Source of the DNA: Flavobacterium sp. KS-LB2
GTDB taxonomy: Bacteria; Bacteroidota; Bacteroidia; Flavobacteriales; Flavobacteriaceae
Direction of reading: 5' to 3'
DNA: 64,000 bases
Assembly (NCBI RefSeq): GCF_036895565.1
Contig: NZ_CP145904.1
Location: 1-64,000 of the forward strand
Positions 35,940 through 44,988 of this stretch are shown here, one piece after another (positions within the stretch are counted from its first letter, which is position 1; the number at the start of each line of letters is the position of its first letter). The notes below the pieces were generated by a model. The model did no database searches. It saw only the letters and a list, made by a program, of their open reading frames with translations, and was not told the origin of the DNA. The position numbers were made by a program, and so were the translations under genes.

Positions 35940-37409
35940 ATGATTCAAAAATTTCTTTATCTCGAATGGAAAGCATTTTTTAGGTCAGCTTCCTTCGCAA
36001 CCAATTTGGCTTTGAAAATCCTAATGGGTTTTGTCGCCGTTTATTTCATTCTGATTTTCTTAGCATTAGGAATTGGCGTTTTTTACATTCTAAAGAAAAT
36101 GAATTTAGACCCAATCGTAACGGTAAATAAATTCATGATTTACTATGTGTTGATGGATTTAATCGTTCGATTTATGTTGCAAAAAATCCCTGTGATGAAT
36201 ATTCGTCCTATGTTGGTTTTTCCAATCAAAAAATCGACAATTGTGCATTTTTCCTTGGGGAAAACGATCTTGTCTTTTTTTAATTTGGTGCATGGTTTTT
36301 TCCTGATTCCGTTTAGTGTAGTGTTAATTATCGAAGGCTCTGATGTGTTGTCAGTATTGCTTTGGTTCACGGCTGTGTATTCGTTATTGTATATCAATAA
36401 TTTTATTAACATTATACTGAGTAATAAGGATAATTTATTTGGTATTTTTTTAGCAATTGCAGCTACTCTGGGAGGATTGCATTATTACGGTTATTTTAAT
36501 ATTACAGATTATTCCGCTCCGTTTTTCAATGCGATTTTCAATACCTATTGGGCTTTTGCTATTCCGGTAGTAGCTTTAATCGTGTTGTATTACGCCACAT
36601 TTCAGTATTTCAAAAAGAATTTGTACCTCGATGCAGGATTGTCAAGCAAACATGATATTGCAAAAACTGAGGATTTGACTTGGTTGAACCAATTTGGAAC
36701 CATAGGAACCTTCCTTAAAAACGATATCAAATTAATTAAAAGAAACAAACGTTCAAAAACTACGGTGGGATTAAGTGTTATGTTCCTTTTTTATGGTTTG
36801 CTATTCTTCACCAATTCTATCGAAGCGTATAACAATCCCATAATGCACATTTTTGCTGGTATTTTTGTTTCGGGTGGATTCTTAATCACTTTTGGACAAT
36901 TTGTTCCCAGCTGGGACAGCTCGTATTACCAATTAATGATGACGCAAAACATTCCGTATAAAGGCTATTTGAGTTCAAAGTGGTGGCTGATGGTTATCGC
37001 TACAATAGTGACTACAACTATCGCATCGTTCTATCTTTATTTTGGGGTACATGTTTATTTGACGATTGTTGTAGGAGCGATTTATAACATTGGTGTCAAT
37101 TCTCATTTAGTTTTATTGGGTGGCGCGTATACCAAAACACCTATCGATTTGAGTTCAGGCAAAGGCGCTTTTGGAGACAAAAAAGCTTTCAATATCAAAA
37201 CCATGTTAATATCTATACCGCAGTTGGGATTGCCTGTTTTATTGTATTGGATCGGTTCTAAATATGGAAATCCAACTATCGGTTTGGCTTTAGTAGCCGC
37301 AGTAGGAGTATTAGGTTTTGCTTTCAAAGACAAAGCGTTCTCCTTAATCGAAAAAATCTATAAATCTGAGAAATATGCAACGATTGCCGCATACAAACAA
37401 AAAGGATAA
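35940..37409 (+). CDS. ABC exporter permease, DUF5687 type
   Basis: A 489-residue membrane protein with about 12 hydrophobic helices in two groups separated by a polar region near 225-270 (SSKHDIAKTEDLTWLNQFG). It begins MIQKFLYLEWKAFFRSASFATNLALKI, the usual DUF5687 opening. Together with the ATPase 52 bp downstream it forms a two-gene exporter. The substrate is unknown. Confidence 0.8.
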   Translation: MIQKFLYLEWKAFFRSASFATNLALKILMGFVAVYFILIFLALGIGVFYILKKMNLDPIVTVNKFMIYYVLMDLIVRFMLQKIPVMNIRPMLVFPIKKSTIVHFSLGKTILSFFNLVHGFFLIPFSVVLIIEGSDVLSVLLWFTAVYSLLYINNFINIILSNKDNLFGIFLAIAATLGGLHYYGYFNITDYSAPFFNAIFNTYWAFAIPVVALIVLYYATFQYFKKNLYLDAGLSSKHDIAKTEDLTWLNQFGTIGTFLKNDIKLIKRNKRSKTTVGLSVMFLFYGLLFFTNSIEAYNNPIMHIFAGIFVSGGFLITFGQFVPSWDSSYYQLMMTQNIPYKGYLSSKWWLMVIATIVTTTIASFYLYFGVHVYLTIVVGAIYNIGVNSHLVLLGGAYTKTPIDLSSGKGAFGDKKAFNIKTMLISIPQLGLPVLLYWIGSKYGNPTIGLALVAAVGVLGFAFKDKAFSLIEKIYKSEKYATIAAYKQKG

Positions 37410-37461
37410 CTAGCAATCACATTGACTAAATAACCAATTAAACGATTAAACTTTTTCAAAC

Positions 37462-38157
37462 ATGATACAAGTAAACAACCTTTCAAAAACATACAACGGA
37501 ACAACCGTATTAAAAATAGATTCTTTAGAAATAAAAAGAGGCGAAAGCTTTGGTTTAGTGGGGAATAACGGCGCAGGAAAAACCACTTTTTTCAGCCTTT
37601 TATTGGATTTAATCCAGCCTTCAACAGGAAATATTATCAACAATGAGATACAAGTAAACACTAGCGAAAGTTGGAAACCCTTTACTGCATCTTTTCTAGA
37701 TGAAAGCTTCTTAATTAGCTACTTAACACCCGAAGAATATTTTTATTTCATTGGCGATTTACGCGGGCAAAATAAAGCGGATGTTGATGCTTTATTAGCC
37801 ACACACGAAGAGTTTTTCAACGGTGAAATCCTGAAAAATAAAAAATATTTACGCGATTTATCCAAAGGAAACCAGAAAAAAGTAGGTATCATTGCTACTT
37901 TAATCGGGAATCCGGAAGTGATTATTCTAGACGAACCATTTGCTAATTTAGACCCAACCACCCAATTCCGACTAAAAAAAATCATCAAAGATTTAGCCGA
38001 TAATCCAGAGATTACTGTTTTGGTTTCAAGCCACGATTTGCAGCACACTGTTGAGGTTAGCGACAGGATTGTTGCCATGCACAAAGGTGAAGTGGTAAAG
38101 GATATTCAAACTTCACCAGAAACGTTAAAAGAATTAGAATTGTTTTTTGCCGTTTAA
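37462..38157 (+). CDS. ABC transporter ATP-binding protein
   Basis: A 231-residue ATPase: Walker A GNNGAGKTT, a Q-loop region with FTASFLDESF, signature LSKGNQKKV, Walker B VIILDEPFANLDP and the switch histidine in SSHDLQHT. All motifs are complete. It powers the adjacent DUF5687 permease. A hairpin follows 31 bp after the stop. Confidence 0.93.
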   Translation: MIQVNNLSKTYNGTTVLKIDSLEIKRGESFGLVGNNGAGKTTFFSLLLDLIQPSTGNIINNEIQVNTSESWKPFTASFLDESFLISYLTPEEYFYFIGDLRGQNKADVDALLATHEEFFNGEILKNKKYLRDLSKGNQKKVGIIATLIGNPEVIILDEPFANLDPTTQFRLKKIIKDLADNPEITVLVSSHDLQHTVEVSDRIVAMHKGEVVKDIQTSPETLKELELFFAV

Positions 38158-38188
38158 ATTCAACCTAACAATCACATAAAAAAGCATG

Positions 38189-38240
38189 CCGCTAATACGC
38201 TAATTTTAAATGTTTAATTTGCGAATTAGCGGTTTATTTT
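38189..38240 (+). terminator. Probable terminator after the ABC transporter
   Basis: CCGCTAATACGC (38189-38200) pairs with GCGAATTAGCGG (38221-38232) with one mismatch, followed by a T-rich run. It lies 31 bp after the ATPase stop. Confidence 0.65.
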
Positions 38241-38285
38241 TACGCTTTTAAGTCAAAAATTATCTGTAAGCCTGTTACAGTTTAC

Positions 38286-38410
38286 TTTGGGCGTGACCCT
38301 GCGTGATTGATTTGTCGTTCCTCCTCGCAACTTCGGGTCGGGCTGTACGCTGTATCTTTATTTTCTTAAAGAAAGAAAATAAAGGATGCCACTTCCATCG
38401 CTCACGCAAA
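38286..38410. repeat. Structured intergenic repeat element, copy A
   Basis: About 125 bp, much richer in GC than its surroundings, bounded by GGGCGTGA on the left and TCACGCAAA on the right, which pair. An internal arm ATCTTTATTTTCTT (from 38355) pairs with AAGAAAATAAAGGAT. It shares GCTGTACG (38342-38349) and CCACTTCCATC (38389-38399), in the same order, with the element at 50111-50261. I recall similar elements between genes in other flavobacterial genomes. An open frame across it has no coding character. Confidence 0.6.
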
Positions 38411-38523
38411 CGAAAGACTCAAATAAACCCCGATAATTTTCACGATATCAAAAAGAAACGTATTTTTACCAGTCAGTATACTAAAAAGCACATTTAAAAG
38501 TTAATTGATAAAAACGTTTTCCA

Positions 38524-41151
38524 TTGAAAGTCAATAGATTTAAACAATTATTTTTCTTCTTATTTTTCGGTTTTTTAGTAGCTTGTTCTACTAAGAAGGA
38601 CACTTTTATGGCTAGAAATTCCCATGCCTTAAGCACAAAATATAATATTTTATATAACGGTCAAGTAGGATTAGACAAAGGAGTTAAGGAGATAAAATCC
38701 AACACTGATGATGATTTCTGGAAACGTCTCCCAATAGAGAAAATGCAAATCGTAGAAGATCTCACTTCTACAACAAAACCTAAAAACACAAATTTTGAAT
38801 TGGCCGAAGCCAAAGCAACCAAAGCCATTCAAAAACACTCTATGAACATTGGCGGTAAAGAAAAAAACTTTCAAATAGACGAGGCATATCTGATGCTTGG
38901 TAAATCCCGTTATTACGACCAGCGATTTGTTCCCGCACTAGATGCATTCAACTATATTCTATATAAATATCCCAATAGTAGCAAAATTTACGAGGCGAAA
39001 ATTTGGCGCGAAAAAACAAATATGCGTTTAGGGAACGATGCTTTGGTGATAAAAAACATCAATAAATTATTAGAAGATCATCAAGTTAAAAAACAAGTTT
39101 TTGCCGATGCAAATGCCCTTTTATCAGAGTCTTTTTTAAATTTAGAAGAAAAAGACAGTGCCGTTGCTAAACTAAAATTAGCCATAAAATCCACAAAAAT
39201 CAATCAAGAAAGAGCTCGCTATCGTTTTGTTTTAGGACAATTGTATCAACAATTAGGATATAAGGACAGTGCGCTGAGTTCCTACCAATCCGTAATTGAC
39301 ATGAACCGAAAAGCAGATAGGAAATTTGTTCTTCAGGCGCATGCGAAAAAAGCAGAATTGTTCGATTATCAAAACGGTGACTTCAATTCCTTTACAAAAA
39401 CATTCGATAAACTGGCAAAAGACAGAGAAAATAGACCGTATAAAGATTTAATTTTTCATCATATGGCGGTGTTTTACGATCAGAAAAACGATCAGAAGAA
39501 AGCCTTAGATTTTTACAATCTATCTTTAAGAACGGATTCAAAAGACTCTTATTTAGTAGCTTCAAATTACCGAAATTTAGGAAATATGTATTTTAGAAAT
39601 GCGGAATATCCTGCTGCTGCAAAATATTATGACAGTACATTGGTAAAACTCAATGACAAAACGAGAGAGCATAATAAAATTCAAAAAATCAGAAACAATC
39701 TGGACGAAGTTATTTTGTATGAGGCTCTTGCCAAAAGAAATGACAGCATTCTTAATGTGGTTTCATTGAATGAAAGTGATAAAATAGCTTATTTTGAAAA
39801 GTATATTGTCAAATTAAAAGAAGATGATGAAATCAAGAGAGTTTTAGAGGAGAAACGAAAAGAAAAACAAGAAAATATAGAAAGAAACAGTTCCATCAGT
39901 TCTATAGATCCGGCTTCTAGTCAGGAACCGGGTAAACCGGCAAAAAAATCAGCATTAATGCCACCAGCAATACCTACTATTTCTTCACAACAAACCGGGA
40001 GTATTTTCTACTTTTATAATCCCACAACCGTAGCTTTTGGAAAAATAGAATTCAAAAAAACTTGGGGCGACAGAACCCCGAATGGAAATTGGAGAATGGC
40101 ATCCACTGCCGTAAATCCAATTTCAGGAGATTCTTTGAATAATAGTCAAGAAACTACTGAGGATGCAGCAAAAACAGATAAAATTGTGGAGCAATACACC
40201 ACAGATTTTTATTTGAAACAACTTCCAATAACACAAACGGAGATAGACAGCATAGGGAAGGAACGTAATTTTGCGTATTACCAATTGGGAATTATTTATA
40301 AAGAAAAATTCAAAGAAAATGATTTGGCCATCGCTAAACTGGAACAATTATTAAACAATAATCCAGAGGAAAAATTAGTGCTTCCATCGATGTATAATTT
40401 GTATAAATTGTATCAAATCACCGATGCTAGTAAAGCAGAGGCGATGAAAAAAAGACTATCGGCTCAATATCCGGATTCTCGTTATGCGCAAATTATGAAC
40501 AACACAAGTTCTAATGTAGCTTCAGTAAATGAAACGCCTGAAAACACCTATACAAAGTGGTACAAATTATACGAACAAGAGCAATTTGTTACAGTTTTAG
40601 AAAATATAGACGCTTTGATTAATCAGTTTTCTGGGGATGAAATTGTATCAAAATTCGAATTGCTTAAAGCAAATACCATTGGAAAACTGAAAGGAGTTAC
40701 GGCTTACAAAAATGCATTGCTAGGCGTAGCAGATAATTATCCGAACAGCGAAGAAGGGAAAAAAGCCCAAGAAATATTGATAAGTCAAATCCCGTTTTTA
40801 GAGAAAATGGAATTGAATACAACAGACTCCAATAATTGGAAAATTCTATATCGAGTAGGGGCAAGAGACGATAAAAACACAAAAGCAATAGAGGATAAAA
40901 TCAAAATGTTTATAGCTGCTGAAACCCTTCAGAAACTATATTATTCCTATGATATTTATACTGAAAAAGAAAATTTTATCACGATTCACGGCATAAAATC
41001 AGAAGTTTATGCAAAGGATATTGCGTTTGTGTTGAAAGATAACACCAAATATAAACTAATTGATCCTGCTATTGTTATCTCTGGTGAAAACTACAAAGTG
41101 ATTCAAATTAAGAAAAATATGGACATTTATTTAGCGCCAAAAAACCAATAA
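38524..41151 (+). CDS. sprE: Type IX secretion/gliding lipoprotein SprE (PorW)
   Basis: An 875-residue TPR-rich lipoprotein. Signal peptide with lipobox LVAC (C21), followed by the diagnostic STKKDTF and NSHALSTKYNILYNGQ. TPR-like helices run through about 100-460, then a proline/serine-rich linker (about 470-490), the block SIFYFYNPTTVAFGKIEFKKTWG, and more TPRs. SprE/PorW is needed for type IX secretion and gliding. The start is TTG; the signal peptide begins directly there, so no later start is possible. It is followed after 1 bp by bactofilin. Confidence 0.92.
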   Translation: MKVNRFKQLFFFLFFGFLVACSTKKDTFMARNSHALSTKYNILYNGQVGLDKGVKEIKSNTDDDFWKRLPIEKMQIVEDLTSTTKPKNTNFELAEAKATKAIQKHSMNIGGKEKNFQIDEAYLMLGKSRYYDQRFVPALDAFNYILYKYPNSSKIYEAKIWREKTNMRLGNDALVIKNINKLLEDHQVKKQVFADANALLSESFLNLEEKDSAVAKLKLAIKSTKINQERARYRFVLGQLYQQLGYKDSALSSYQSVIDMNRKADRKFVLQAHAKKAELFDYQNGDFNSFTKTFDKLAKDRENRPYKDLIFHHMAVFYDQKNDQKKALDFYNLSLRTDSKDSYLVASNYRNLGNMYFRNAEYPAAAKYYDSTLVKLNDKTREHNKIQKIRNNLDEVILYEALAKRNDSILNVVSLNESDKIAYFEKYIVKLKEDDEIKRVLEEKRKEKQENIERNSSISSIDPASSQEPGKPAKKSALMPPAIPTISSQQTGSIFYFYNPTTVAFGKIEFKKTWGDRTPNGNWRMASTAVNPISGDSLNNSQETTEDAAKTDKIVEQYTTDFYLKQLPITQTEIDSIGKERNFAYYQLGIIYKEKFKENDLAIAKLEQLLNNNPEEKLVLPSMYNLYKLYQITDASKAEAMKKRLSAQYPDSRYAQIMNNTSSNVASVNETPENTYTKWYKLYEQEQFVTVLENIDALINQFSGDEIVSKFELLKANTIGKLKGVTAYKNALLGVADNYPNSEEGKKAQEILISQIPFLEKMELNTTDSNNWKILYRVGARDDKNTKAIEDKIKMFIAAETLQKLYYSYDIYTEKENFITIHGIKSEVYAKDIAFVLKDNTKYKLIDPAIVISGENYKVIQIKKNMDIYLAPKNQ

Positions 41152-41152
41152 A

Positions 41153-41560
41153 ATGTTTGATAAAAAACAAAAATCCTATACCGATCTTTTGGGTAAAACC
41201 AATAGAATTGTTGAAGGAACTACTATAAAAGGTGATATTATTTCACAAGCTGATTTTAGACTAGACGGAAATTTAATCGGTAATTTTCAGTCTGGAGGGA
41301 AAATTGTCATTGGCCCCGCTGGAAGCGTTACCGGAGATATTATTTGCAAGAATGCAGATATTGAAGGTAAATTTGACGGAAAAATTCAAGTAACCGAAGT
41401 TTTGAATGTAAAATCTAAGGCCAGCATTCATGGAGAAGTAACCACAGGAAAATTATCTGTGGAGCCAGGAGCTGATTTTAGCGCTTCTTGCACAATGAAA
41501 ACCATTATAAAAAACAGTACTCATAACGATGGACAACAATCCCAAAAAAAGAGCGAATAA
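41153..41560 (+). CDS. Bactofilin (polymer-forming cytoskeletal protein)
   Basis: A 135-residue protein with a short leader, then a right-handed beta-helix DUF583 core from about 20 to 115: RIVEGTTIKGDIISQADFRL, GGKIVIGPAGSVTGDI, IEGKFDGKI, SIHGEVTTGKLSVEPGADF. Bactofilins polymerise without nucleotide at the cytoplasmic membrane and organise envelope machines. It overlaps the start of atpZ by 32 bp and follows sprE by 1 bp, so it is tightly bound to this operon. Confidence 0.9.
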   Translation: MFDKKQKSYTDLLGKTNRIVEGTTIKGDIISQADFRLDGNLIGNFQSGGKIVIGPAGSVTGDIICKNADIEGKFDGKIQVTEVLNVKSKASIHGEVTTGKLSVEPGADFSASCTMKTIIKNSTHNDGQQSQKKSE

Positions 41561-41753
41561 ATGGCTTGCGCTTATTAACATTCCGATTCAAATGGGGGCC
41601 ATCATCTTTTTGTTTTCCTATCTGGGAGATTGGTTAGACGAAAATCATCCACATCCAAAGGTATATTACAGTAAGATTTTAGTGATGCTGGGAGTTGTAC
41701 TGGCTTTGTACAATGTGATACGACAAGTAAACGAAATCAATAAAACGCAATAA
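41529..41753 (+). CDS. atpZ: AtpZ/AtpI family protein
   Basis: A 74-residue membrane protein with two helices (about 14-32 and 48-66) joined by a short loop (GDWLDENHPHPK), the AtpZ/AtpI layout. In other bacteria these assist ATP synthase assembly and may carry magnesium or calcium. It begins 32 bp inside the bactofilin gene in another frame. Confidence 0.85.
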   Translation: MDNNPKKRANKWLALINIPIQMGAIIFLFSYLGDWLDENHPHPKVYYSKILVMLGVVLALYNVIRQVNEINKTQ

Positions 41754-41849
41754 TTTTTAAATATAAAAAAACGAGCTGTAAATGCATGGATAGCACTATA
41801 AATATAAATAACGTAGGATCTTGTGCCGTTGCGGCAAAAAACAAATACA

Positions 41850-42242
41850 ATGAATTTAAAAAATTACAAACCGCTCCTGTCCCTATTGGGACTTGTGGGA
41901 TTGGCTTATGTGGTTCATCGAGCTGCTTTTTATCTACTAGTTATAAATGATGCGTTTTTTTATTATTCGATAGAAACCCTCTATATGTTGTTTTTAGCCT
42001 TGTCTATTATGGTATTTGTAGTTCTGTTAAAAGTCAAAGAACGCAGTTTTGATAATGTGGGGATGTCATTTCTTTTGAGTACTAGTATTAAAATGATTGT
42101 TTGTTATCTGATTTTAAAGCCGATATTGCAAGTTACAACTCATAACAATGCTATAGAGAAAAAGAATTTTTTTGTGATGTTTATTCTCTTTTTAGCAATT
42201 GAAACCATATTAACAATACGTATATTAAACGAAAAGCAATAA
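41850..42242 (+). CDS. DUF6168-like membrane protein of the atp locus
   Basis: A 130-residue protein with four hydrophobic helices, in the position that AtpI-like proteins take upstream of atpB. It matches, from memory, DUF6168. The open frame starts at a GTG at 41823, but the ATG at 41850 (MNLKNYKPLLSLLG) is the natural start. Function unknown; an assembly role for the F0 sector is inferred from position only. Confidence 0.65.
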   Translation: MNLKNYKPLLSLLGLVGLAYVVHRAAFYLLVINDAFFYYSIETLYMLFLALSIMVFVVLLKVKERSFDNVGMSFLLSTSIKMIVCYLILKPILQVTTHNNAIEKKNFFVMFILFLAIETILTIRILNEKQ

Positions 42243-42292
42243 ATATGTTATTCAAGGAATAAATCCATCAAAAATAATTTTTTATATTCTTT

Positions 42293-42319
42293 TGAATATT
42301 AATAAAAGATGTACCTTTG
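42293..42319 (+). promoter_or_regulatory. Promoter for the core atp operon
   Basis: TTG (42293-42295) and TACCTTTG (42312-42319) separated by 16 bp, followed by a 43-bp leader to the atpB ATG. The -7 box is a perfect match; spacing is slightly short. Confidence 0.6.
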
Positions 42320-42362
42320 CACCAAATTTCAGAAACGTAATAAATTAAGATAATTAACTGTT

Positions 42363-43496
42363 ATGGTGATTTCAAACAAACCACTTAGATTTATATTAGC
42401 GACTTTAGTAGCGTGTCTTCCTTTAATTAGTTTTGCAAATCCAGAACAGGATACTGTAAAAGTAAAAACAGAAGTTGCCCATGAGGCGGCCGAAGGAGCT
42501 CATGCTGAACCAACAGATGTAAAATCTAAAATTAAGGCATTTATTAATCATCACCTTTTAGATGCGCATGATTTTACCTTTTCTGCAAATGAAGAGACTG
42601 GCGCGCATTACGGTTTTTCATTGCCAATTATTCTTTGGGATAATGGTTTACAAGTATTTTCTTCTTCAAAATTTCATCATGGTGAAGAAGTTGCCGAACA
42701 CAATGGTAACTTTTATGTATTGCACCACGAGAAAATATACAAAACAGACGCTTCTGGAACTTTAACAGAAGAGCACGGTCACCCTACAAACGCAACGCCA
42801 CTAGATTTATCTATTACAAAAAGTGTAATTGGTATTTTGGGAATAGCAATCTTAATGTTTGTATTGTTTACAAGTTTAGCAAAATCGTATGCTAAAAATG
42901 GAGGTATCGCTTCTGGAGCTGGACGTTTCTTCGAGCCACTTGTACTTTATGTAAGAGATGAAATTGCCATTCCAAACATTGGAGAAAAAGGGTATAAAAA
43001 ATACATGAGTTATTTATTGACTATATTTTTCTTTATTTTCTTTTTAAACATATTGGGATTAACTCCACTAGGATTTAACGTAACAGGGAATATTGCTATT
43101 ACAGCATCATTAGCTTTGTTAACGTATTTAATTACAACTTTTACGGCTAATAAAAATTACTGGGGACACATTTTCTGGATGCCAGGTGTGCCAACTCCAA
43201 TGAAATTTATTTTGGCTCCAATTGAATTATTAGGGACAATCATCAAACCATTTTCATTAATGATACGTTTGTACGCTAACATTTTAGCCGGACACGTTGT
43301 TTTGATGAGCATCATAGGTTTAATGTTTATTTTTAAAAGCTGGATTGGAAGTACTTTGTCATTCGGATTGGCATTTGCACTTTCTATTCTTGAAATATTA
43401 GTTGCTTTTTTACAAGCGTATATTTTCACAATGTTATCTGCACTTTATTTTGGAGCAGGAAACGAAGAGCATCATCACGACGAAGCTCACCATTAA
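42363..43496 (+). CDS. atpB: ATP synthase F0 subunit a
   Basis: A 377-residue membrane protein, long for the family because of an N-terminal signal-like helix (ending SFANP) and a histidine-rich extracytoplasmic domain of about 130 residues, typical of Bacteroidota. The core has five or so helices including the essential arginine in SLMIRLYANILAGH and the terminal AFLQAYIFTMLSALYFG. The C-terminus is histidine-rich (GNEEHHHDEAHH). It forms the proton half-channels next to the c ring. Confidence 0.95.
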   Translation: MVISNKPLRFILATLVACLPLISFANPEQDTVKVKTEVAHEAAEGAHAEPTDVKSKIKAFINHHLLDAHDFTFSANEETGAHYGFSLPIILWDNGLQVFSSSKFHHGEEVAEHNGNFYVLHHEKIYKTDASGTLTEEHGHPTNATPLDLSITKSVIGILGIAILMFVLFTSLAKSYAKNGGIASGAGRFFEPLVLYVRDEIAIPNIGEKGYKKYMSYLLTIFFFIFFLNILGLTPLGFNVTGNIAITASLALLTYLITTFTANKNYWGHIFWMPGVPTPMKFILAPIELLGTIIKPFSLMIRLYANILAGHVVLMSIIGLMFIFKSWIGSTLSFGLAFALSILEILVAFLQAYIFTMLSALYFGAGNEEHHHDEAHH

Positions 43497-43575
43497 GTCG
43501 AAAGTCAAACGTCGAAAGTTTAAAAGTCAACTTGACTTTATGACATTAGACTTTACAACTTTAGACTATTAATAA
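43497..43575. repeat. Self-complementary AAAGTC/GACTTT spacer between atpB and atpE
   Basis: Right after the atpB stop, AAAGTC-type words recur in the left half and GACTTT-type words in the right half, with AAAGTCAA directly facing TTGACTTT. The RNA can fold into a long imperfect hairpin. No gene is present. Confidence 0.6.
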
Positions 43576-43602
43576 GAATGTTTAATTTTTAATATATATA
43601 TT

Positions 43603-43794
43603 ATGGAAATTCCAACTATTGTAGGAGCAGGATTGATTGTTATCGGAGCAGGTTTAGGTATTGGTAGAATTGGTGGTTCAGCAATGGACGCTATTGCTCG
43701 TCAGCCAGAAGCTTCTGGAAAAATCCAAACAGCTATGCTTATTGCAGCTGCACTTATTGAAGGTATTGGTTTCGCTGCGTTATTCGCATCTTAA
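43603..43794 (+). CDS. atpE: ATP synthase F0 subunit c
   Basis: A 63-residue proteolipid, two helices joined by the polar loop ARQPE (32-36). The ion-binding carboxylate is E53 in LIEGIGF. The residue after it is glycine and there is no sodium-type Q...ES/T pattern, so proton coupling is expected. It is short but complete; several copies form the rotor ring. It is flanked on both sides by hairpin-forming spacers, unlike the other atp genes, which lie close together. Confidence 0.95.
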   Translation: MEIPTIVGAGLIVIGAGLGIGRIGGSAMDAIARQPEASGKIQTAMLIAAALIEGIGFAALFAS

Positions 43795-43804
43795 TTAAAA
43801 CTTA

Positions 43805-43845
43805 AAAAACAATAGTTACAACGGTTGGTTGTAACTATTGTTTTT
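43805..43845 (+). terminator. 18-bp perfect hairpin with T run after atpE (partial terminator or RNA stabiliser)
   Basis: Bases 43805-43822 and 43828-43845 are perfect complements around a GGTTG loop, with A-rich 5' and T-run 3' sides as in an intrinsic terminator. It lies inside the operon, 10 bp after the atpE stop and 65 bp before atpF. It could reduce downstream transcription or protect the atpE mRNA, raising subunit c output. Confidence 0.75.
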
Positions 43846-43910
43846 AAAATTAAAACATTACAAATTGCGATTAAAAGCAATTCATACTTTAAAATTTATA
43901 ATTAGATATA

Positions 43911-44411
43911 ATGGATAAGTTAATAAATGATTTTTCGTTTGGTTTGTTTATTTGGCAAATAGCAATATTTGTTGGATTAATACTCTTGTTAAAAAAATTC
44001 GCTTGGAAACCAATTCTTGATGCAGTTAATGATAGAGAAGAAGGAATTAAAAATGCATTACTTTCTGCTGAAAATGCTAGAAAAGAAATGCAAAATCTTC
44101 AAGCTGACAACCAACGTATTTTACAAGAAGCAAGATTAGAGCGTGACAACATGCTTAAAGATGCTCGTGAAATGAAAGAGAAAATGGTTGCTGATGCTAA
44201 AAACGAAGCGCAAGCTCAAGGATTGAAAATGATTGAGCAAGCGAAAGCAGCAATTGAAAGCGAAAAAAATGCAGCAATGGCAGAATTGAAATTACAAGTT
44301 TCAACTTTATCATTGAGTATCGCAGAAAAAATATTGAAAGACGAATTATCTAACAAAGAAGCTCAAACTAAATTAGTAGAGAAAATGTTAGGTGACGTAA
44401 AGTTAAACTAA
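43911..44411 (+). CDS. atpF: ATP synthase F0 subunit b
   Basis: A 166-residue protein with one N-terminal membrane helix (about 8-29, FGLFIWQIAIFVGLILLLKKF) followed by the WKPILDAVNDREEGIKNAL transition and a long charged coiled coil rich in alanine and glutamate. This is the peripheral stalk subunit joining F0 to the delta subunit. It is 5 bp from atpH. Confidence 0.95.
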   Translation: MDKLINDFSFGLFIWQIAIFVGLILLLKKFAWKPILDAVNDREEGIKNALLSAENARKEMQNLQADNQRILQEARLERDNMLKDAREMKEKMVADAKNEAQAQGLKMIEQAKAAIESEKNAAMAELKLQVSTLSLSIAEKILKDELSNKEAQTKLVEKMLGDVKLN

Positions 44412-44416
44412 CAATT

Positions 44417-44950
44417 ATGGCAAGTACAAGAGCAGCAATTCGTTATGCAAAAGCAATTCTAGACTTAGCAAACTCAAAAGGTGTTGCCGAGGTTGTAAAT
44501 AATGATATGAAATCTATAGCTTCAACAATTAATGGTAATTTGGAATTGAGTACTTTTATTCAAAATCCAACTACTAAAGTGGAGGTAAAAGAGAAAGCAC
44601 TGTTAGAAGTTTTTGCAGGTATCAATGGCGTAACTCAAGGGTTGTTTCATTTGTTATTTGAAAACAAAAGATTCGAAATTCTAGAAGCAATTGCAATAGA
44701 ATACAGTAAACTATCTGATGTTATGAATGGTATAGAAGTAGCTCAGGTTACTACTGCTATTGCTATGGATGCAGTATTAGAAGCACAAGTTTTGGCAAAA
44801 ATTGCAACATTTTCGGATAAGAAAATTACAATAGAAAATACAGTAGATGCTTCAATCATTGGAGGATTTATTTTACGAATAGGCGACAAGCAATACAATG
44901 CTTCCGTGGCCAACAGATTACAAGTATTAAAAAGAGAGTTAAGTAATTAG
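44417..44950 (+). CDS. atpH: ATP synthase F1 subunit delta
   Basis: A 177-residue soluble protein. The N-terminal helical domain has RAAIRYAKAILDLANSKG and the C-terminal domain contains the conserved IGGFILRIGDKQYNASVANRL signature. It connects the stalk to the top of F1. Located between atpF and atpA as in most atp operons. Confidence 0.95.
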   Translation: MASTRAAIRYAKAILDLANSKGVAEVVNNDMKSIASTINGNLELSTFIQNPTTKVEVKEKALLEVFAGINGVTQGLFHLLFENKRFEILEAIAIEYSKLSDVMNGIEVAQVTTAIAMDAVLEAQVLAKIATFSDKKITIENTVDASIIGGFILRIGDKQYNASVANRLQVLKRELSN

Positions 44951-44988
44951 TTTTATTGCACATTTAAGTGTTTAAATTATAAAGTAAG

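Noticed and set aside
38303..38497. A 64-codon open frame between the ABC transporter and sprE
   Set aside because: It lies across the structured repeat, has a biased basic composition with no domain, and no promoter; better explained as repeat sequence.
43497..43575. CRISPR-like array in the atpB-atpE spacer
   Set aside because: The words are only 6-8 bases, inverted and without spacers of constant length.
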